Below are positions 1 through 9,074 of a stretch of DNA of 64,000 nucleotides, one piece after another. Source of the DNA: Marinomonas sp. CT5 (GTDB lineage Bacteria > Pseudomonadota > Gammaproteobacteria > Pseudomonadales > Marinomonadaceae). A program made the translations under genes and the position numbers. The notes under the pieces were generated by a model. That model was not told the origin of the DNA. It did not search any database and saw nothing but the letters and a program-made list of their open reading frames with translations. Numbering within the stretch: position 1 is the stretch's first letter; the number at the start of each line of letters is the position of its first letter. The stretch is from assembly GCF_018336975.1 (NCBI RefSeq), contig NZ_CP025572.1:1707910-1771909 (forward strand). Direction: 5' to 3'.

Positions 1-1308
1 GATACTGGAATCGGTATCTCAAAAGCATATTCAGATAAATTATTTAAAGCATTTCAGCAGGCAGATGACAGTATTACCCGCGAATTTGGCGGTACAGGCT
101 TAGGACTCACTATTTCCAGACAGCTTTGTGAGTTAATGGGAGGTGATATTTGGGTTAAAAGTGAGATAGGCCAAGGCTCAACTTTTAGTTTTACTTTTCC
201 TCTTAATACTCCTGATTCATTGTTAAATATCGAAAATCATATAGAGAATGAAGAAAAAAACATTCCTGATTTATCTGCTTTTTCAGTGCTACTAGCGGAA
301 GATAATATAATTAACCAAAAAGTTATTTTAGGTTATTTAGAGGATACTTTTATAAAAGTAGATGTTGTCGAAAATGGTCAAGAAGCTATCAATAAGTTGA
401 ATGAGCAAGAGTATGATCTGGTTCTGATGGACATACAGATGCCTGTAATGGATGGTTTAACGGCGACAAGAAAAATTAGACAGTCTAGTGTTTATGGTGA
501 TATTCCAATTATTGCGATGACCGCCCATGTCTCAGAAGAGGCAAAAGAACAATCTGCCAAAGCCGGAATGAATACTCACCTTGATAAGCCTATTAAAAAG
601 CCTGAGTTATACAAAAATTTACAAAATTATCTTACTAATCAAGAGTATTATAATACTTCACATAAAGCTGGCATAGCTTCTGATAGTGATGCGTTAACAA
701 ATATTCAGGCATTATCAGAGCTTGTAAAAATAGAGACATTAGATACAGCTAAGGCGATAAAAAAACTTAGTGGAAAAGAAAAACTATATATCAACATAAT
801 ACAAGCCTTTTATAAAAAGTATGTTGATTTTCCTTTGGAGAATTTTTTTGGTGATAATATGGTAAGGACGATTCATACATTAAAGTCTAATTTAGCCTAT
901 ATTGGAGCCTATGAGTTGTCCTCATATTGCTTGATCATTGAAGATCAATTAAAGGAAAATATGTTAAACGAAGCGTCTGTTGAAAATCTAATAATTGCCT
1001 TGAAGAAGCTAGTGACTGATATCGGTGAGGCGATAGCGCCTTTCGTATCTAGTATTAATAAGAGTAGTACGCCTTCTTATAATGAAAAAGAAATTGTTTC
1101 TAATATTGAAGATATTCTCGTTTTATTAAATTCGTCAGATTTTTCGGTAGAAGATAGACTTAATAGGCTGCGTCAAATGGTGCATGGAAGCAAATATGCC
1201 TTGGATATTGAAAGTTTAATTAATGATGTAGAGAAAGTTGAGTTTGAGTTGGCTGCGATTAAAGCAAAAGAACTTATTTTAGCCATTCAAGGTAATTTAC
1301 GGCTATGA
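1..1308 (+). CDS. Hybrid sensor histidine kinase, 3' part only (HATPase-REC-HPt)
   Basis: The reading frame is open from the first base of the window, so the gene begins upstream and only the last 435 codons are visible. It opens in the ATP-binding domain: the G1 box DTGIGIS is residues 1-7 and the G2 box GGTGLGLTIS about 30-39. A receiver domain follows (acidic AED near residue 100, phospho-acceptor Asp in LVLMDIQMP near 144, Lys in DKPIKK near 196). Near the C-terminus an HPt-type helix carries IHTLKS, with the likely phosphotransfer His near 292. This is a complete His-Asp-His relay on one chain. The stop overlaps the next start (ATGA), so output to the adjacent diguanylate cyclase response regulator is likely. 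The sensor region and phosphorylatable His lie outside the window, so the signal is unknown. Confidence 0.93.
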   Translation, partial: DTGIGISKAYSDKLFKAFQQADDSITREFGGTGLGLTISRQLCELMGGDIWVKSEIGQGSTFSFTFPLNTPDSLLNIENHIENEEKNIPDLSAFSVLLAEDNIINQKVILGYLEDTFIKVDVVENGQEAINKLNEQEYDLVLMDIQMPVMDGLTATRKIRQSSVYGDIPIIAMTAHVSEEAKEQSAKAGMNTHLDKPIKKPELYKNLQNYLTNQEYYNTSHKAGIASDSDALTNIQALSELVKIETLDTAKAIKKLSGKEKLYINIIQAFYKKYVDFPLENFFGDNMVRTIHTLKSNLAYIGAYELSSYCLIIEDQLKENMLNEASVENLIIALKKLVTDIGEAIAPFVSSINKSSTPSYNEKEIVSNIEDILVLLNSSDFSVEDRLNRLRQMVHGSKYALDIESLINDVEKVEFELAAIKAKELILAIQGNLRL

Positions 1309-2207
1309 CAGAAAAGCAGAGTGTTCTAGTCATTGATGATGAAAAAATCAACTTAAAACTTATCCGCGAGATGCTGAATGATGATGTCGATATTATGCTT
1401 GCCCAGAGTGGAGAGCAGGGCATTCGTAAAGCGGTTGAATACCAGCCGGATCTTATTTTATTGGATGTTTTGATGCCACAAATGGATGGCTTTGAAACGA
1501 TGAACCACCTTCGACATGATGCACGAACCAGCGCTATTCCTGTGATTTTCATTACGGCTTTAAACGATTCAAGTCATGAAGAAAAAGCACTCTTAATGGG
1601 AGCCAGTGATTATATTCAGAAACCATTGCACACTAATATTGTACAAGCCCGTGTGCGTTTGCATTTGCAATTGGTTAAGCAACGTAAAATGCTTGAGCTG
1701 CTCGCTAATATTGATCCTTTGACCTCTCTTGCAAATCGTCGAAAATATCAAGATGTATTTGATCGTGAATGGAAGGATTGTGTCGATAAGAAAAGCTGCA
1801 TGTCTTTGTTGGTTATTGATATCGATAATTTTAAACAATATAACGATTGTTATGGTCACGCCACTGGCGATAAAGTATTAAAGCAGGTAGCGAGTGTATT
1901 GGCGTTGCAAGTTTTGGAAAAGGGCACAGTCGCTCGTTATGGTGGAGAAGAATTTGTTGTTTTGTTGCCTAGCCATTCTCAGGCAGACTCTATGGAGATC
2001 GCTAGTCAATGCATGCAGAGTATAGAAGCGTTAAATTTAGCTTATAGTCATAACGACTTTAGTGGCAGGGTGACGGTTAGTGTCGGTGGGTGTACAAAAT
2101 CCCCGACTAAAAATTGTAACCGTGACGACCTTTTTAAGGCTGCGGATGATATGCTTGGTGTTGCCAAAAAGAGTGGTAAAAACAAGATGTTATGGAAATT
2201 GCTGTAG
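1305..2207 (+). CDS. Response regulator with GGDEF output (diguanylate cyclase)
   Basis: A 300-residue protein with an N-terminal receiver domain (acidic DDE at 11-13, phospho-acceptor Asp54 in LLDVLMP, Lys in QKP near 106) and a C-terminal GGDEF domain. The catalytic loop reads GGEEF at 213-217, an active form, so it should make cyclic di-GMP from two GTP when phosphorylated. The usual inhibitory RxxD site just before the loop is absent (the residues there are GTVARY), so product inhibition at that site is unlikely. The start overlaps the stop of the upstream hybrid kinase by 4 bp, which makes that kinase the likely phosphodonor. The architecture is like WspR/PleD-type regulators, although no specific orthologue can be named. 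Confidence 0.93.
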   Translation: MTEKQSVLVIDDEKINLKLIREMLNDDVDIMLAQSGEQGIRKAVEYQPDLILLDVLMPQMDGFETMNHLRHDARTSAIPVIFITALNDSSHEEKALLMGASDYIQKPLHTNIVQARVRLHLQLVKQRKMLELLANIDPLTSLANRRKYQDVFDREWKDCVDKKSCMSLLVIDIDNFKQYNDCYGHATGDKVLKQVASVLALQVLEKGTVARYGGEEFVVLLPSHSQADSMEIASQCMQSIEALNLAYSHNDFSGRVTVSVGGCTKSPTKNCNRDDLFKAADDMLGVAKKSGKNKMLWKLL

Positions 2208-2311
2208 GCACTTTCAAATAGCTACTGAATATTTTTTAAGGTGCTTTTTTTCAATCAAATATTTTGTTTTTGTCCTGTGCCCATTTTTATACCTAAGTAC
2301 CGGAAAAAACA

Positions 2312-3640
2312 GTGACTCAAGCTAATAATTCCTATGGATTAGATATTCATCCATTACGCGATGTTCTTTATGCTGAACTGCACTCGCGTCCTTTCCAAGT
2401 TATCCCTAGCCCTGCTCGAATCAGTTATCTCGCTATTATGGTTGCTTCAGATCAGAAACAAGCCGAGTTCGAGCATTTTTGTTCACTCTATGATCATTTT
2501 AATGGAGTCCCACCAGAAAATGACAGTGTGTGCTTTGAAGTCGATTTTGGTCATTTTAAAATTCGTCGTGATAAGCATCTCGAATTCATCTCTTACATGA
2601 TTATTGATACTCAAGCTGATATTTCGAAGGGATTTTTTGAGCAAAATGCCTTGGCTTGTTTGCCCTTCGAGTGGCTATCGAGTTTGCCCGGTATTACTAT
2701 TGCCGCGTTTCATGTGACAGTGGAAGACGCACGAACGATACCCGAACCTGATCTTGCCCTTGTTAAGAGTCATTTTGAAGGGATGCGTTTAATTGGTAGT
2801 CGTCCGCAAAATGGTGATGCACAAGTGTGGACGACGTTTCAGCTACATAGTGATGGTTGTGGCCGCTTTTTGATTTACAACAAAGGCATGAGTGATAGTC
2901 AGCTCGGGCGCATGGTTCAGCGTGTTGTGGAAATTGAAACCTATCGTTTAATGGCATTATTAGCCTTACCAATGGCGCGGAAATATAATGCTGAATTGGT
3001 TTCTATGGACGAAGAGTTAGCGCAAACCACCGCCAGTTTGTCAGACGCCACGGAACCACTTGATGAACAGGCATTGTTGAGTGAATTGATTGACATGGCG
3101 GCTTGGGTTGAGGCGACTCGTGCTAAAACCTCTTTTCGATTTAGTGCCACAAGGGCTTATCACGAATTAGTTCTAAAGCGCTTGAATGAATTAAAAGAAG
3201 ACGAAGTATCAGGTCATTTAACCATTACCGAATTTATGACGCGACGCTTAACGCCAGCGGTTAGAACCTGTAATAGCACCGGAAATCATTTGGAAAGTCT
3301 TTCTACACGTATTGATAGAGTGTCAGACATGATGCGCACTCAAGTAGAAATGTCGATACAGTCTCAGAATCAGCAATTACTCACTTCAATGGACCGTCGC
3401 TCTAAAATTCAATTAGCGATGCAGCATACCGTTGAAGGTTTGTCTGTTGCTGCGATTAGTTACTACAGCGTAGGACTCTTGAAGTTTTTAATAGAAGCCG
3501 TTTACGACAAAGGCGTGAGCTTTGATAAAAGTTTGGTAATCGGTCTGTCTGTGCCGCTTGTTGTTGGTGCAGTATGGCTTGCGACGAGAAAAATTCATAA
3601 GAGATTTTTGTTGTTGGCTAAAGCAAAAGAAGAGAAGTAG
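2312..3640 (+). CDS. DUF3422 family membrane protein
   Basis: A 442-residue protein recognised as the DUF3422 family from its N-terminal pattern (HPLRDVLYAELHSRPF) and overall length. The first 370 residues look soluble and partly helical. Two hydrophobic segments near the C-terminus (about 372-390 and 408-425) are followed by a basic tail, which suggests an inner-membrane anchor with the bulk on one side. The start is GTG at 2312, supported by a GGA run about 8 nt upstream; no better ATG is in frame. It stands alone between the response regulator and a convergent GntR gene. The biochemical role of the family is not established, so no function is assigned. Confidence 0.85.
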   Translation: MTQANNSYGLDIHPLRDVLYAELHSRPFQVIPSPARISYLAIMVASDQKQAEFEHFCSLYDHFNGVPPENDSVCFEVDFGHFKIRRDKHLEFISYMIIDTQADISKGFFEQNALACLPFEWLSSLPGITIAAFHVTVEDARTIPEPDLALVKSHFEGMRLIGSRPQNGDAQVWTTFQLHSDGCGRFLIYNKGMSDSQLGRMVQRVVEIETYRLMALLALPMARKYNAELVSMDEELAQTTASLSDATEPLDEQALLSELIDMAAWVEATRAKTSFRFSATRAYHELVLKRLNELKEDEVSGHLTITEFMTRRLTPAVRTCNSTGNHLESLSTRIDRVSDMMRTQVEMSIQSQNQQLLTSMDRRSKIQLAMQHTVEGLSVAAISYYSVGLLKFLIEAVYDKGVSFDKSLVIGLSVPLVVGAVWLATRKIHKRFLLLAKAKEEK

Positions 3641-3662
3641 GTGGAATTCTGCTTTTAAAACA

Positions 3663-3701
3663 CAAAAAGGCTTTCTATTGCTTAAGTCGAAAGCCTTTTT
3701 G
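3663..3701. terminator. Bidirectional rho-independent terminator
   Basis: Perfect inverted repeat with 13-nt arms CAAAAAGGCTTTC (3663-3675) and GAAAGCCTTTTTG (3689-3701). T-runs follow on both strands. It sits between the convergent DUF3422 and GntR genes and can serve both. Confidence 0.85.
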
Positions 3702-3711
3702 TCCGTTTTTA

Positions 3712-4467
3712 TCAAATCGTGTTATGAATCTCAGCGACAAAGTCATAAGAGTCCCCAGGAAACCATGAGCGTGTAAACTCAATGGGCGTTCCATCTTTTG
3801 TTATCGCAGTACGTTCTATATACAGTACGGCACTGAGTTCAGGGATATCGAGTAAATGTGCTCGCTGTTCATCAATGCTAATAGCACGAAGGCGCTGAAA
3901 CGCGCGAACAGGGCGGCAGCCTTGTTGTTCCAGTAAATCGTAGAGTGATCCTTCCATCGCAAATGGGTTGAGAATGTAATTACTTGGAATCGTCGCCAAT
4001 TCAAGCGCCATGGGTTTACCATCGGCGTAACGCAAACGATAAAAACGCACGACTTCTTGCTCTGCTGTTAGCTTAAGTGCTTTACATTCATCCTCATGAG
4101 GCATTCCCAACGAACGGTCCAGCCATTTTGATGTAATGGCTTTGCCGCGGGCTTTCATCACTTCGGTAAAGCTACGCAAGTGGTTTAGCGGTTGTTCAAC
4201 TCGTTCGCTGACAAAGGTTCCTGCGCCTTGGCGTTGTGTCAATACGTCTTCCTTTACCAACTCGTCGATGGCTCGGCGCACAGTGACGCGTGAAACATCA
4301 AGATACTTGGCCAGATCTCGCTCCGGTGGAAGCGTATCTCCGCCAAGTACTCGACCAGCAGAAATAGACGCTAAAATGGCTTTTTTTACCTGCATATAGA
4401 GAGGAATGCCTTTTTCTCTCAATGCTTGGGCCTCGCCAAATAACTCATTAACCCGATTTTGGTTCAT
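3712..4467 (-). CDS. GntR/HutC-family regulator of the amino-sugar locus
   Basis: A 251-residue regulator with a winged-helix GntR domain at about 18-85 (PLYMQVKKAI, then LPPERDLAKYLDVSRVTVRR) and a UTRA effector domain at about 105-245. This is the layout of NagR/NagQ/DasR-type regulators, which sense phosphorylated amino sugars. It is the last gene of the leftward ABC sugar operon, 69 bp after the ATPase gene, and the operon lies opposite nagB and nagA. It is therefore the best candidate for the local regulator, probably derepressed by a GlcNAc pathway intermediate. The family assignment is sound; the ligand and operators are inferred from context. Confidence 0.9.
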   Translation of the reverse strand: MNQNRVNELFGEAQALREKGIPLYMQVKKAILASISAGRVLGGDTLPPERDLAKYLDVSRVTVRRAIDELVKEDVLTQRQGAGTFVSERVEQPLNHLRSFTEVMKARGKAITSKWLDRSLGMPHEDECKALKLTAEQEVVRFYRLRYADGKPMALELATIPSNYILNPFAMEGSLYDLLEQQGCRPVRAFQRLRAISIDEQRAHLLDIPELSAVLYIERTAITKDGTPIEFTRSWFPGDSYDFVAEIHNTI

Positions 4468-4536
4468 ATCAGTGTCCTGAACGGGAAAGGGTCCCCGTAT
4501 TCGTGCTTATTTTTCTAAGGGCTAAGCAGGCTAGCT

Positions 4537-5652
4537 CTAAAGAGGAATGGTCGCAAAAGTATGCGCGTTGACTCTCGTTAAAGCCTTGCCTTGGTGATCA
4601 AATAAATACAAGCGATTAGGTTGAATACCAAAGGTAATTTTATCACCTGCTTGGTGTTGGTTGTCACCATCCACCTTAAGCACCATTTCGCCTTCTTGAC
4701 CGATATCGACATATAAATAAGACAATTCACCAAGGTGTTCTATCAAAGTAACTGTGCCTTCAACAGTATTATGTTGGCATGCGAGCGCCATATGTTCTGG
4801 TCGCATACCCAGTTGTACTATTTCTCCCTGATTTAAGGACGAAGTATCAACCGAAGCTTGAATAATGCGGCCAGATTCTAGCACAAGTTGCGTGTTTTCA
4901 GGATCAGGTTGGCTGACTTTCGCGCTTAAAAAGTTCATTTTGGGTGAACCAATAAAGCCAGCGACAAATTGTGTTTTCGGATGGTGGTACAAATCCAGCG
5001 GCGTGCCAACTTGTTCGACACGGCCTTTGTTCATCACGACAATTTTATCACCCAATGTCATGGCCTCGACTTGATCGTGGGTAACATAAATCACCGTGGC
5101 TTTTAGTTCCTGATGAAGCTTGCCAAGCTCAACACGAGTTTGAACTCGTAGTGAGGCGTCTAAATTAGACAAAGGCTCATCGAATAAGAAGACTTTCGGG
5201 TCGCGTACAATGGCACGACCGATGGCAACGCGTTGGCGTTGGCCACCAGACAATTCTCTCGGTAATCGCTCCAATAAATGATCAATCTTTAGCTTCTTCG
5301 CCGCTTCCATAACCTTGTTGTTCACAAACGCTTTGTCTTTGCCGGAAATTTTTAAGCCAAATGCCATGTTTTTAAACACGTTCATATGTGGATATAAAGC
5401 ATAAGATTGAAACACCATAGCAATGCCGCGTTTGGCTGGCGAGCGTCCATTGACGCGTTCGTCATCGATGTACAAGTCGCCTTCGGTTATATCTTCCAGC
5501 CCAGACAGCAAACGTAGCAAGGTCGATTTACCGCAACCAGATTCGCCAATCAATACGACAAATTCGCCGTCTTTGATATCAAGGTCGATGCCATGTAGTA
5601 CGTCCACATCGCCAAAGCGCTTTTTAATATTGTTAAGTTTTACATTAGCCAT
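4537..5652 (-). CDS. ABC sugar transporter ATP-binding protein (MalK/UgpC type)
   Basis: A 371-residue ATPase with Walker A GESGCGKST (about 36-44), the signature LSGGQRQRVAIGRA, Walker B VFLFDEPLSNLD and a C-terminal TOBE/MalK-type regulatory region from about residue 240. The length fits the CUT1 sugar importer ATPases. The chosen start is the ATG at 5652 (MANVKL), preceded by TGGAGG at good spacing. A longer frame from a TTG at 5667 would place the ribosome site inside the gene. It follows two permease genes and a binding-protein gene, so it energises this importer, most likely for N-acetylglucosamine or its oligomers given the facing nagB and nagA genes. Confidence 0.95.
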   Translation of the reverse strand: MANVKLNNIKKRFGDVDVLHGIDLDIKDGEFVVLIGESGCGKSTLLRLLSGLEDITEGDLYIDDERVNGRSPAKRGIAMVFQSYALYPHMNVFKNMAFGLKISGKDKAFVNNKVMEAAKKLKIDHLLERLPRELSGGQRQRVAIGRAIVRDPKVFLFDEPLSNLDASLRVQTRVELGKLHQELKATVIYVTHDQVEAMTLGDKIVVMNKGRVEQVGTPLDLYHHPKTQFVAGFIGSPKMNFLSAKVSQPDPENTQLVLESGRIIQASVDTSSLNQGEIVQLGMRPEHMALACQHNTVEGTVTLIEHLGELSYLYVDIGQEGEMVLKVDGDNQHQAGDKITFGIQPNRLYLFDHQGKALTRVNAHTFATIPL

Positions 5653-5686
5653 GAAATAAACCTCCAACGGTCAAAGATATGAAATA

Positions 5687-6553
5687 TTATTTGACCGCTC
5701 CGCTCGTTAAGCCGCGGATCAATTGTCTTGAGAAAATGGTGTATAGGATTAGCACAGGAACGATCGCTAGAGTTAACGCTGACAAAACCGAGTTCCAGTC
5801 TGTGACGTATTGACCAACAAACTGCTGTACGCCAAGGGTAATAGTGCGAGTTTCTTCACCCGGTGAGAGTATCAATGGGAACCATAAATCATTCCAAATC
5901 GGAATCATGGTGAATACGGCAACGGTTGCCATCGCAGGTTTCAATAGTGGCAAGATGACACAAAAGAAAATCTTGTATTCGCTAACCGAATCGCAACGTG
6001 CTGCCTCGGTTAGTTCCTTTGGGATAGTGCGTACAAACTCCGATAATATGTATACCGCAAGAGGCAAGCCTTGGGCTATGTACACCAGCACTAGTGCGGT
6101 AAGCGTATTTACTAAATCCAGGTTAACCATCAGACTTAAAATACTCACCGTGCCAAGACGTATTGGAATCATGATGCCCATGGCAAATAAGAAGGTAATC
6201 AGCAAGTTGCCCTTAAATTTGTATTCCGTCAAAGCCCAAGCGGCCATAGCGCCAAGTAAAAGCACCAAACCGACCGCCAAAATAGTGACGACCAAACTGT
6301 TCCAAGAATATAAGCCGAAGTCTGATCTCAATAGAACTTGTTGGAAGCCCACTAAGGTAAAGGAGTCACTGTCTGGTAAGCCGAGTGGATCACGGAAAAT
6401 TGCACGACGTTCTTTAAAGGCATTAATCACAACGACGAGAATCGGAAAAAGAGCAATCACGGTATAGGCCAATAAAACAGCATGCACAGTAACTCTTTTA
6501 GGTACTTGCCTCATTCCAGAGAAAGGTATAAGACGACTAAATAGTTTCATCAT
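5687..6553 (-). CDS. ABC sugar transporter permease (MalG type)
   Basis: A 288-residue inner-membrane permease with about six hydrophobic segments and the ABC permease EAA loop (ELTEAARCDSVSEYKIFF then LPLLKP, about 184-210). The C-terminus ends in a typical RQLIRGLTSGAVK. The start has two adjacent ATG codons; AAGGAGG lies 2 nt before the first and 5 nt before the second, so initiation at 6550 is at least as likely as at 6553. It lies 7 bp downstream of the MalF-type permease gene and 34 bp before the ATPase gene, clearly one operon. It should form the transmembrane channel with the other permease. Confidence 0.94.
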   Translation of the reverse strand: MMKLFSRLIPFSGMRQVPKRVTVHAVLLAYTVIALFPILVVVINAFKERRAIFRDPLGLPDSDSFTLVGFQQVLLRSDFGLYSWNSLVVTILAVGLVLLLGAMAAWALTEYKFKGNLLITFLFAMGIMIPIRLGTVSILSLMVNLDLVNTLTALVLVYIAQGLPLAVYILSEFVRTIPKELTEAARCDSVSEYKIFFCVILPLLKPAMATVAVFTMIPIWNDLWFPLILSPGEETRTITLGVQQFVGQYVTDWNSVLSALTLAIVPVLILYTIFSRQLIRGLTSGAVK

Positions 6554-6560
6554 AACCTCC

Positions 6561-7496
6561 TTAAAATTGGAATCGCTGAATGCGACGTTGAATAAAGAAT
6601 AAGAACAGCATAACGCCCACCAAAATGATCAAAAACATCAGTGTTGCCACCGCAGCACCCATGGATGCGCTACCTTGTTGTAGCTGGAAGCCAAAGAATG
6701 TTCGGTAGAAGAAAGTTCCCATTAAATCGGTCGAAAAATCTGGGCCGGCAAGGGCGCCTTTTACCGCATATATCAGCTCAAATGCATTGAAATTCGCCAC
6801 AAAGGTTAAAATTGATACCATGGCGATAGTTGGCAAAATTAACGGTAATTTGATGTGCCAAAAGGTTTGGAATGAATTTGCGCCATCAACGACACTGGCG
6901 TCGACAATGTCATCAGGAATATTGAGTAAGGTAGCGTAAATCAACATCATCGGAATACCGACAAACTGCCAGACGGAGATAAAGGCTAAGGTGATCAGCG
7001 CGCTGCTTTCTTTACCAAGCCAAGCATCGAAGTATTGACCAAGACCAATGCTGTAAAGAAAATTTTCAGAAATGCCCCAAATAGGGCTTAATAACAACTG
7101 CCAAACGAAACCTATAATCACCACAGAAAGCATGGTAGGCATAAAGATAAGTGTTCGATAAGTACCGGATAAACGCAGCTTTGGCGAGCTCAATAAAACA
7201 GCAAGAAGTAGCCCAATCGGGTTTTGTACAAGCATGTGAATCGCGAAGAATTTGAAGTTATTGCCGAGAGCGTTCCAAAAAGCCTGTGACCAAGTATCGT
7301 CTGTTACCAAGGTGATAAAGTTCTGTAGACCGACAAAGCCATTTTGTCCTTGTTGCTCGTTATATAAACTCAAGACGAGCGTATCGAGCAAAGGGTAAAC
7401 ACTGAAAACAACGTAAATAAGCAATCCTGGCCCAAGGAAAAATACCAAGTGCCATGGGAAAGGTTTCTTTTCGTCATGTTGGTTGGATGGAGTCAT
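6561..7496 (-). CDS. ABC sugar transporter permease (MalF type)
   Basis: A 311-residue inner-membrane permease with about six membrane segments. The EAA-type loop (DDIVDASVVDGANSFQTFWH then LPLILP) is near residues 195-222, as in CUT1 sugar importers. The N-terminus is cytoplasmic and charged (MTPSNQHDEKKPF) before the first segment. It is the second gene of the importer operon, 85 bp after the binding-protein gene; that gap holds an inverted repeat that may set the ratio of binding protein to membrane parts. Substrate assignment to an amino sugar rests on the neighbouring nag genes. Confidence 0.93.
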   Translation of the reverse strand: MTPSNQHDEKKPFPWHLVFFLGPGLLIYVVFSVYPLLDTLVLSLYNEQQGQNGFVGLQNFITLVTDDTWSQAFWNALGNNFKFFAIHMLVQNPIGLLLAVLLSSPKLRLSGTYRTLIFMPTMLSVVIIGFVWQLLLSPIWGISENFLYSIGLGQYFDAWLGKESSALITLAFISVWQFVGIPMMLIYATLLNIPDDIVDASVVDGANSFQTFWHIKLPLILPTIAMVSILTFVANFNAFELIYAVKGALAGPDFSTDLMGTFFYRTFFGFQLQQGSASMGAAVATLMFLIILVGVMLFLFFIQRRIQRFQF

Positions 7497-7539
7497 AGTT
7501 TATCTCAATGTAACGTGCTATCTAGATAAATTGCATTTA

Positions 7540-7573
7540 ATTAAGAGGCCACCCTAATGGACGACCTCTTAAT
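7540..7573 (-). other. Intercistronic hairpin between binding-protein and permease genes
   Basis: Arms ATTAAGAGG (7540-7548) and CCTCTTAAT (7565-7573) pair perfectly around a 16-nt loop in which CCA and TGG can also pair. No long T-run follows in the direction of transcription. It is more likely an RNA-stabilising or partial-termination element than a full terminator, as is common downstream of binding-protein genes. Confidence 0.6.
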
Positions 7574-7581
7574 GGTTTAGT

Positions 7582-8865
7582 TTATTGCTGAGGTTTGTAC
7601 CATTGCTCCAAGCCTTCTTGTGTTTCTTTGGCAGCGGCTTCCGGTGTCATGGTCCCATTGATTACCTGAGCGCTTACGTTCCAAAGTTGGTTCTCTAGGT
7701 TTGGTGTACCACGAGACAGGATTTGATATGAGTTACGAATGGTCGATTCACACTGTTGACGCCAGCTCATAAACTCTTGTGCAACAGGATCCTTGATGTC
7801 AATTTGATGATCAGACAATGGGAAGAAGCCCGGTACCGCATTCGCATAAAGAGTGGCGAACTCTTTACTTGCCATCCAATTTAAGAAGACTTTAGCGGCT
7901 TCTTTATTGGTCGAGCTGGCATTTATGCCAATACCCATATCGGTATGATCACTGATGTAACAAGTGTCTCCTGCTTTCGCAACTGGTGGCGGAAAGGCGC
8001 CAAATTGAAAATCAGCTTGATTATTGAATGTCTGAATATCCCAAGAGCCTGCTGGATAGATAGCAGCACGACCTAAGGTAAATAGGTTCTGTGAGTCAGA
8101 ATATTTCTGCGCTTCAAATCCTCGACCTAGATATGGTTTCCACTGGGCAAGTTCTTTCCAAGTATCTACGTAAGCTTTGTCTGTGAATTTTTCTTTACCG
8201 CTTAGTAGTGCTTTACGGCCTTTTTCACCTTGCCAATAGTTTGGTCCGATATTCTGGAACCCCATTGTTGCGGCTTCCCACTGATCTGCGGTTCCCATTG
8301 CTAACGGTATATAACGACTTTCTGATTTGATGGTGTCAAGTGTTTTGAAGAACTCATCGCGTGTTTTAGGAACGGATAAATTAAGTTCTTTAAAGATTTC
8401 TTTGTTGTAAATAAAGCCATGAATAACCGATGCAACAGGCATACAGAATTGGTCTTTACCATCGTCCGTGACCCAAGCGCTTTTCGCTACGTCAGAGAAT
8501 TGTTTTAGGCCTTTTAGATCATTTAAGTTGGCAAGATAACCGTCTTTATAAAGATCTAATGCCGTATCGAATGGACGACAAGTGATTAAGTCGCCAGCAG
8601 AACCTGCTTTTAATTTTGCTTGTAAGGCTGAGTTGTATTCCGTTGGAGGGGTTGGGGCAAAGTTTACTTTTGTATCTGGATGGCTTTTGTTGAAAGCTGG
8701 AATGATGACATCAGACCAGATATTGGCATCATCACTGCGCCAACTTTCTATCGATAAACCGTTTGCAGCTTGCGCTGTGCCAATGCTGCTAAGCAGAATG
8801 GCGGCTAGACAAGTAAGCTTTGTTGCTATTTTTTTCTCAGGTGAAGCGGAACGAACATTGAACAT
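7582..8865 (-). CDS. ABC sugar transporter periplasmic substrate-binding protein
   Basis: A 427-residue extracellular solute-binding protein of family 1 (MalE-like). An N-terminal signal peptide with core LTCLAAILLSSIGTAQA ends near residue 33 with an AQA-A cleavage site. The mature part has the family pattern WKELAQWKPY, then the GRAAIYPAGSWDI block near residue 275. It is the first gene of the leftward operon and starts in the 209-bp region shared with nagB. It should capture the sugar in the periplasm for the two permeases. Substrate identity (GlcNAc, chitobiose or a related glycan) is inferred only from the nag genes opposite. Confidence 0.94.
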   Translation of the reverse strand: MFNVRSASPEKKIATKLTCLAAILLSSIGTAQAANGLSIESWRSDDANIWSDVIIPAFNKSHPDTKVNFAPTPPTEYNSALQAKLKAGSAGDLITCRPFDTALDLYKDGYLANLNDLKGLKQFSDVAKSAWVTDDGKDQFCMPVASVIHGFIYNKEIFKELNLSVPKTRDEFFKTLDTIKSESRYIPLAMGTADQWEAATMGFQNIGPNYWQGEKGRKALLSGKEKFTDKAYVDTWKELAQWKPYLGRGFEAQKYSDSQNLFTLGRAAIYPAGSWDIQTFNNQADFQFGAFPPPVAKAGDTCYISDHTDMGIGINASSTNKEAAKVFLNWMASKEFATLYANAVPGFFPLSDHQIDIKDPVAQEFMSWRQQCESTIRNSYQILSRGTPNLENQLWNVSAQVINGTMTPEAAAKETQEGLEQWYKPQQ

Positions 8866-9074
8866 GAGTACTCTCCGATTGTGTTTTCCATTTGTGATAT
8901 GAGTGCTTTTTATTAGGTATTAAAATATTATTGGTATTTTTTAGGTATTGCTAAGTTTTAAAAATTAGCACCAATTATTCGTTCAAGCAAACAAATATGA
9001 CAGAATTGTGGAAAATAAATTAATATTGCGCTTTAATTGGTTCTATATTGGTTTTATAAGGGAAGAGAGGTCTT
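8866..9074. promoter_or_regulatory. Divergent control region of the amino-sugar importer and nag operons
   Basis: This 209-bp gap separates the start of the leftward importer operon from nagB. It is AT-rich and contains a run of related elements: TTAGGTAT at 8913-8920, ATTGGTAT at 8930-8937 and TTAGGTAT at 8941-8948 near the importer, and ATTGGTT at 9036-9042 and 9047-9053 (11 bp apart, one helical turn) near nagB. These GGT-containing repeats are candidate sites for the GntR regulator. I could not define convincing -35/-10 pairs. A GAGAGG ribosome site precedes nagB. Confidence 0.55.

Noticed and set aside
5653..5667. TTG start for the sugar ABC ATPase
   Set aside because: It would place the TGGAGG ribosome site inside the coding region; ATG 5652 is correctly spaced.
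5844..6467. Long open frame on the plus strand, antisense to the MalG-type permease
   Set aside because: Composition mirrors the permease; no ribosome site, no family pattern, and the permease on the minus strand is certain.
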